Part shown: positions 58,517-64,000 of the stretch, in pieces
How the letters are laid out: each line of letters starts with the position of its first letter
How positions within the stretch are numbered: position 1 is the stretch's first letter
Assembly (NCBI GenBank): GCA_029948255.1
Contig: JALIZF010001477.1
Coordinates: forward strand, 248,001 to 312,000
From: Telmatactis stephensoni
Taxonomy: Eukaryota > Cnidaria > Anthozoa > Actiniaria > Isophelliidae
DNA: 64,000 bases
Direction: 5' to 3'
Notes under the pieces: model-generated
What the model saw: the letters and a program-made list of their open reading frames with translations, nothing else
Databases searched by the model: none
Told to the model about the DNA's origin: nothing
Made by a program: the position numbers and the translations under genes

Positions 58517-58937
58517 TATATACCTATTTCAAACAAGAGCCATTTGAGTGCAAACAATATATGTTCGAAAACGGCCAGCTTTTTCCTTTTGTTTTGCGTG
58601 AAATGTATGGCGCGCCGATTGTTTCAAAATAAAAAAAAATCAGCTTGGTAGAATTGTTCTCCTCAATCCATTATTCACGATATTGTATTATAATTTTCCC
58701 CTTTATACACGTTATTTTTTTTAGTTTACGTGACCTTGTAGTGCAATCTTCTTCCCTTCCTTCCGCTTGGAAAGCACTGATAAACACTAGGCTTGGCTTT
58801 GACTCTCGTGTTCCTATATAGCTAAGCTTGCTTTTCTTCCATTTCGTGCTCTACATTTCCAGCGTGTTAATATCACGGCACATAGATTAGAGTGCACGTT
58901 TCATATTTCTTTAAGACTGGGGACGGTTTTGGCAGAA

Positions 58938-59019
58938 ATGGCCAAGATAATTAGGGACCGGAGGAAAAAGAAGAAATACAGAGAAGTTGATTACAGGGAG
59001 GAATACCGAAAATATAGAG
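58938..59019 (+). CDS. Candidate first coding exon, Lys/Arg-rich N-terminus (duplicon copy B)
   Basis: Same ATG, 82-nt length and ATAGAG|GTAAGA donor as 6260-6341. Here the frame past the donor stays open longer (to about 59126). No downstream exon recognised. Confidence 0.35.
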
Positions 59020-59654
59020 GTAAGAAAATCGAGGAAGAAAAGCTTGCTCAAAACATATGGATCGAGGAGGGAGATTTAAGTAGATTTAGTACCCCTGTTC
59101 TTAATTCTCTGTTCTGTGTAATTTGATTGTCACGAATATCGATATTCCGATTCCAAAGTTGAACAATCTTTAATCGGCCTCTGCCTTTTAACTGGGGACA
59201 GACGCAATAACTATATTTCTTGCTTGATCTGCTAAAGACTGTAGTAGATATTTACTTAACCAGGGGTGAATATTCACTTCGGCTTAGGGTTCCATAAGTA
59301 GCGTATAAATCATAAAACCATCAGAAAATGTGCTTAACTCTTACCTGTTATAAGAACTCGTGGAGTTCCTATGTTCTTTTCATATAGAAAACTCCTAGAC
59401 AACAAGTTGAATGGAGAACGTACACGAAACACTGTGGAATTCATAGGTTTTGACTATGCTGACATGACATGACCTAAGGAGACCATAATACTAAAAGAGC
59501 GAAACTGGTATTGATGTCTGGGCGATGTGCTTGGCCTTTCGCTAGTGCATTCGTGCGCATAATGTTTTCGTATGTTTTGCGTGCGCGCAGTAGAACATCG
59601 TAATAGCACTCATGCGCAGACGTTTTTCACTAGTGTCGCGTGTATGTAGATATA

Positions 59655-59940
59655 CACCTATTTCAAAAAAGGTTGTCGCATATAAGAGCTCTCAAGCCCA
59701 AGCGACTAGACCGAAAAGGGGCTAGTATGGTTAGTAGCAAAACTTCAATCCCCTTTTTTCCCTTTGGTATTGACTTTAGCATCAGTAAGTGAAGTTCTTT
59801 AGTGTATAAGGTCAGAGCAAGCTGAATTTGAGTAATCGTGTGGGATTTTTGTGGCTTTATAACTTTAGTAATTTCTTCCCATACTCCCTTTCGGGTGAGT
59901 CGCTTAGGCTTGATGCAGACAACGTTTATTGAAATAGGTG
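59655..59940. mobile_element. Tc1/mariner-like MITE (TA target), copy B
   Basis: Counterpart of 6975-7267 with a few indels; same CACCTATTTCAA ends. Confidence 0.65.
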
Positions 59941-60237
59941 TATGGAATGCTAAAAATAAATTATGTGCTGTAGAGCACATTCCTGAAATACTTCATCATG
60001 AGCCACCGGTGCTTTCGAGAAACAAAAAGAAATTCGCATAGGATGCGTAGAAATGAAAAAGGGAAAAAAGTTTGAAAATGCACACATCACATGCCATGTT
60101 GAAGTATGACACGTGTAGGTGAAGCTTAAACTCTGTTTTTTAGATGCAGCCACCTGCAGCATGTATTGTTTACAATGAACAAAACCGTTTATGGGTTGGA
60201 CATGTTTTTATTGACCTAGGAGCTGTTTCATGAAGGC

Positions 60238-60329
60238 GTGCCAGCCCGGTTAGCGTGCTGACTTCTTTTGTTTTCTTTTCCCTGGGAGCCACAGAACAAA
60301 AGAAGTCAGCCCGCTTACCGGGCTGGCTG
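60238..60329. repeat. Hairpin (GCCAGCCCGGTTAGCGTGCT...), intact in copy B only
   Basis: Two ~33-base arms around a short spacer pair with few mismatches. In copy A (about 7565-7652) the left arm is altered. Confidence 0.7.
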
Positions 60330-61228
60330 GCTTCCATATAAACAGCCCATATAATTCAGTGTCTAGACGTCACTGTTCAAATAAAATTTGTCTAGTCTAT
60401 TCATCACGACATTAACTTCTTTAAAGAAAACATCATATTTTTCTGCAAATCCTCAAGATTCAGCATCAGTCGTATCTTCCACGATAAAGGGGTACCGTAA
60501 GCTCCTCAAACATATGCATACAGAAGACGGGCCATTTTTCCATTGCCATTTGCACGATAACAAAACCAGTAAACTATTCCGTGTCATCATTCTGTCCTAG
60601 GGAAATTATCTCGATAAATCGGCGATTAAATTCGTCGAAGAGTATTTGCATTTAAATCTGGTTTGTACGTACGTGTAATGTTATTCTTAATGATTTTGCT
60701 TCGTCTGCGTTAATGTTTACAATACATAATCTCCGAGCTTTCGAATCGATAGATCCATCTTCGGAGAATGAAAAAACGATAACAAACGACAACAAAGAAC
60801 TACAAATCTCAAGCGCGCACGCACTAGGGACGAGTCCCTTAATATTACGATAATCAACACAAGACCGAACAAGACCCACATATAGTCAGAAAGAGCACAT
60901 CGAGCTATACAAAATTCCCAAGCCGGTTTGGCGTTAATCGAATTAATATTGAACGAGATACATAACCATTCAAAAATCCCAAAATTTACTAAGAAATGTA
61001 TAGATTACCGGACAACTTTTTCGGTCGTTCATACATGCATTTCTTAGTAAATTTCTTAGTAATATTTGGCGTTTTGAATGGCTGTACGGAGTCAGACTCT
61101 CTTTTCTCTAAACTGACTGCAATATTTTCTTTCAAAATTCCTGTATATAAAATTTATACCTTTCCGACTCAGGATTATTAAACTTCAAATTGAAGAGTGC
61201 ATGCCGACATAGCTGTCATGTGACAACG

Positions 61229-62471
61229 AATTTCATGAAAGAAACGTATGACATTCGACCTTCCATGTTTACATCAAAGGCTGAAAATATATGAATTGAA
61301 AGAAGTCCTCTTCACTTAGAAAGAATCCAAAATCCTTTAATGTGGATTTAAAGCCCGAGATACTGATCGTCCCATCTTCTTTGATATCACAATTCTTCAT
61401 AGTTCGTCGTCGTAATACCTTCGAATCAGATATCGTAATCATCTACAAAGGAATAAAGATAAGGTCAGTCTTCACCCAGATCAAAGTAATGTTTCAGTGG
61501 TAGACATAATAATAATAACTTTTCTGCAGGATTCCTTTAGGTTGAAGCTATGATTTGAAAAGCTGCACTTCACCTAGTCACGAATATAATGTCGCCGTCA
61601 GCTTGATCGTTTTTCGTCTTTTCGCAGGAACAATACTGACAAAGAAATCTACACAGGTATCAGATAATCCTTATTTCCTTTTTATCATTATTTTTTTAGA
61701 TTTTCGACTTCTTTTATGATTAAATCACTTCTTTTTAGCGGGAAAACGCTTCTCTCTGGTTTGGCTACCGATTTTCCTTCTAAAAGAAAGACAGCTGCCA
61801 TGGAAACTAGTTATGACTGCTTTCCGAATTATGCACGAACACCTAGAAAAAAGCTAATTAACGAAATCGGTAGTGATCGCGGCAGTTCGGAGACATTTCG
61901 ATTTTCCGGAAAGTAAGCGTTGATGTGCCGATACTACTTCGTTCGTCTTCGTCTCGTCACGTTTCTTTTTGCGCGAGGGTGCGAAGTCATCTTGTGTCCT
62001 TACGAACGATCATTCAATCATGAGTTGTAACATGAAAATTGTTGCACTAGAGAATTGGTTTGTCAGAATTTGGTGAACTGTTTTGTTGACAACCATGAAA
62101 TTTTCATATATCATACACTAAGCATCCTTGAGAACGCCGGCATAAAAACTGTTTTGACGTGACTGGAATGATAAAAACAGTATGTAAGCAGGTTCCCTTT
62201 CCTTCTTCTCCCCATATTCCTCCCCAGGGCCTGAATCAATTTCTATACTACAAACAGCAGTGGCTCATGTTTCTGTTCAGGAAAATTAAATTAAAAAAAA
62301 ACAACCTGCCCCGTGACTGCCCGTGGCGAGCTACTTATTTCCCTCAGTAATGATAACAGGTCATAACAAGTTGCGAGTTTACTTCACTCTGACTGGTTAG
62401 TTCTTTCTCAACGAATCAGCCAGTGCATATGAACGAGACATTTTGATCAACAAGGTTAACAAGTTACACGA
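61229..62471. other. Copy-B-specific stretch, no gene recognised
   Basis: Lies between the two blocks that match copy A. The open frames 61716-61916 and 62159-62350 lack motifs. Could be unique sequence lost or replaced in copy A. Confidence 0.4.
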
Positions 62472-62474
62472 GAG

Positions 62475-62723
62475 AAACTTACAAATGATAACTGCTTGTT
62501 TGTCTTGTCTGACAAATTGTCTGACAATTTAAAAAGTATTAATTACTTGGGACGTGAGCTTGAAGGAAACATTATAAATTATGAATCATTTCTTAATTAC
62601 TTTTCCATTCAGTACTTATCTTTTCACGGTGCCCGTTTCACAAAGCGTGCATGTACGAGTATACTTGTTAAGTCGTGTGCCACAAATATCGTTATTGTAA
62701 AGAATGCGAAGATTCAAAAATAA
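62475..62723 (+). other. Conserved open segment, copy B
   Basis: Counterpart of 17207-17460; the frame remains open with few amino-acid changes. Product unknown. Confidence 0.3.
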
Positions 62724-62906
62724 GAAGACAGTTGAACACAAACGTTATAGTTTGATTACTGAGACGAAGTTGTTCGTGCGTAGGAATTCTGTGAACAGAC
62801 TGAATAGCGAGGATATTGAAACGAGGCTTGAATAGCTAGAATATCCGGCCCTATCCACACAGTTGTTTCTTTATAATATCATCAGTTTAAAAGAGCAATC
62901 AAAATC

Positions 62907-63230
62907 AGGCCTACTCCGGACCCTAAAGTCACCGTAACTTTGGGCAACTAAAGGCGACTTAGCTAGAGCGACTTTAGGCGCGATTTAAGCAAACTGAAGT
63001 AGCCAAGAAGTGGACGGGAGTTAAGGCGACTTAGTGCGATCTAAGGCGACTTAAGGGGTGAAATAGGCGCCTAGGGGTCGAGGGTTCTGGAGGCATACTT
63101 GAGTCATGGCGACTTAGCAAATCTTGGCCAAAAAGTCGATGGAACTTGAGGCGACTTTGTGCGATTTAAGGCGACTTTATGCGATTTAAGGCGACTTTGT
63201 GCGACTTAGGACAACTTTAGGGAATCAGTC
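62907..63230. repeat. Minisatellite of GGCGACTTtagGCGATTTAA units
   Basis: Degenerate GCGACTTTAGG words. At 63140-63205 a ~22-bp unit (aggcgactttgtgcgattta) is repeated about three times, where copy A (17640-17860) has fewer. Confidence 0.8.
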
Positions 63231-63611
63231 TTAATGACCACTAGGAATAATAATTTAGCCCCTATTCTTTCCATCCCCCCTTTTGTTCATATTGTGTGTT
63301 CTTCTTTTTCGTCTTTTTTCGTAAAATTATGAAATTTTAATGAAGTATATATCATTGAGAATTTAGAATTTTATAATCAGTGCTATCTCATAAATACAAA
63401 ATATGTATACCATGCAAATATGTTAGACATGTTAGATATATTTCTTTACTTAATTAAGATTTCCTGACACTAAATTGTTACATTTGTAAATATGCACGAA
63501 CACTAGATAAGTTTTCAAAATCAAATATTACATGCATCAAACCAATTGCAATAAATATGTCGTGATCCGTTTCCTTTCGCACGAGGTCAAATATTCAAGA
63601 GTAGATTAAAC

Positions 63612-64000
63612 ATTCAACAATTTGGCTTTGGCAGGGTTTGTCCTTGAGGTGGAGAAATGCCATCCACACTAACGACATCTTGATCTCCTGGACAATATTC
63701 AAACGCATCATAATAGAACCTGATGGATCGCTCTTGAGTAAAGTAATTGGAGTAGTAAGGGCCGGCTGGTCTGAATGTGATCTGTCTTCCAGTGCTGTCT
63801 TCTACAATCATCTGTACAGTGTCATCATGACCAGTTTGACCATTGAAAATGAACTCGAGCTTGTGATTTCCATGCTTGATCCGATATCCGTCGCCACCGC
63901 TGATTTTGGTGATCATTGTATTTCGCATTGTCACAGCCCTTTGGAAGAAGGATAGCTAAGATATTTTTGCCTCCTTTGTCGTAAATGATATCTTCGCCGG
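63612..64000 (-). pseudogene. 3' end of the duplicated RTX-type gene, cut by the window edge
   Basis: C-terminal part nearly identical to 18228-18620, ending in the same PKPNC tail. Relative to copy A there is one extra base near 63937 that shifts the frame, so this copy also looks broken unless that base is an error. The rest lies beyond the window. Confidence 0.65.

Larger units (their letters stand above)
58765..64000. repeat. Duplicon copy B (partner 6090-18660)
   Basis: Matches copy A from 58765 to 61180 and from about 62472 to the window end. It lacks the 7792-8806 and 9508-12859 insertions. The middle (61229-62471) does not match copy A. It continues beyond the window. Confidence 0.9.

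Overview
The window looks like AT-rich nuclear DNA of an anthozoan cnidarian, most likely a stony coral. This rests on the intron-split genes with GT/AG junctions, the repertoire (an Ig-TIR receptor, a multicopy cnidarian SAP-tailed protein family, a DUF3504 recombinase-like relic, a CR1/L2-type LINE with a PHD finger) and the density of non-autonomous DNA transposons. No bacterial operon, rRNA or CRISPR array is present.

Layout. 1-3.6 kb: decayed multi-exon gene of a repetitive cnidarian family (minus strand). 4.5-5.3 kb: (CT)n and (GA)n tracts around the 3' end of a LINE. 6.09-18.7 kb: duplicon copy A, whose partner, copy B, runs from 58.77 kb to the window end. Comparing the copies gives empty sites for a 1.0 kb element (7792-8806, 3-bp duplication GCA) and a 3.35 kb element (9508-12859, duplication TTA). 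18.2-20.4 kb: RTX-type calcium-binding repeat gene with frame breaks; its 3' end recurs at 63.6-64.0 kb. 20.7-23.6 kb: decayed LINE with 2A-like motif, PHD finger, endonuclease and reverse transcriptase. 23.8-31.8 kb: several MITEs and one orphan PAN/apple-domain exon.

31.99-56.12 kb: an eight-exon gene on the plus strand for an IL-1R-like Ig-TIR receptor: split signal peptide, four Ig exons all bounded by phase-1 introns, a transmembrane exon and two TIR exons, about 619 aa. The 11.4-kb intron between the last Ig exon and the membrane exon holds a 4,849-bp Polinton/Maverick-type virus-like element, a DUF3504 pseudogene and a 3.1-kb inverted-repeat element.

The virus-like element (43565-48413) is the most notable object. 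It has ~670-bp terminal inverted repeats, AG...CT termini and a perfect 6-bp target duplication (TATAGG), all Polinton hallmarks. It carries only a packaging-type ATPase gene with one internal stop, a small basic-plus-hydrophobic protein gene with a frameshift, an intact acidic cysteine-rich protein gene and a complete intronless tRNA-Tyr(GTA) gene. No polymerase, integrase or capsid gene was seen, so it looks non-autonomous.

Gene models come from reading splice signals, phases and domain motifs by eye; no alignment or expression data were available.
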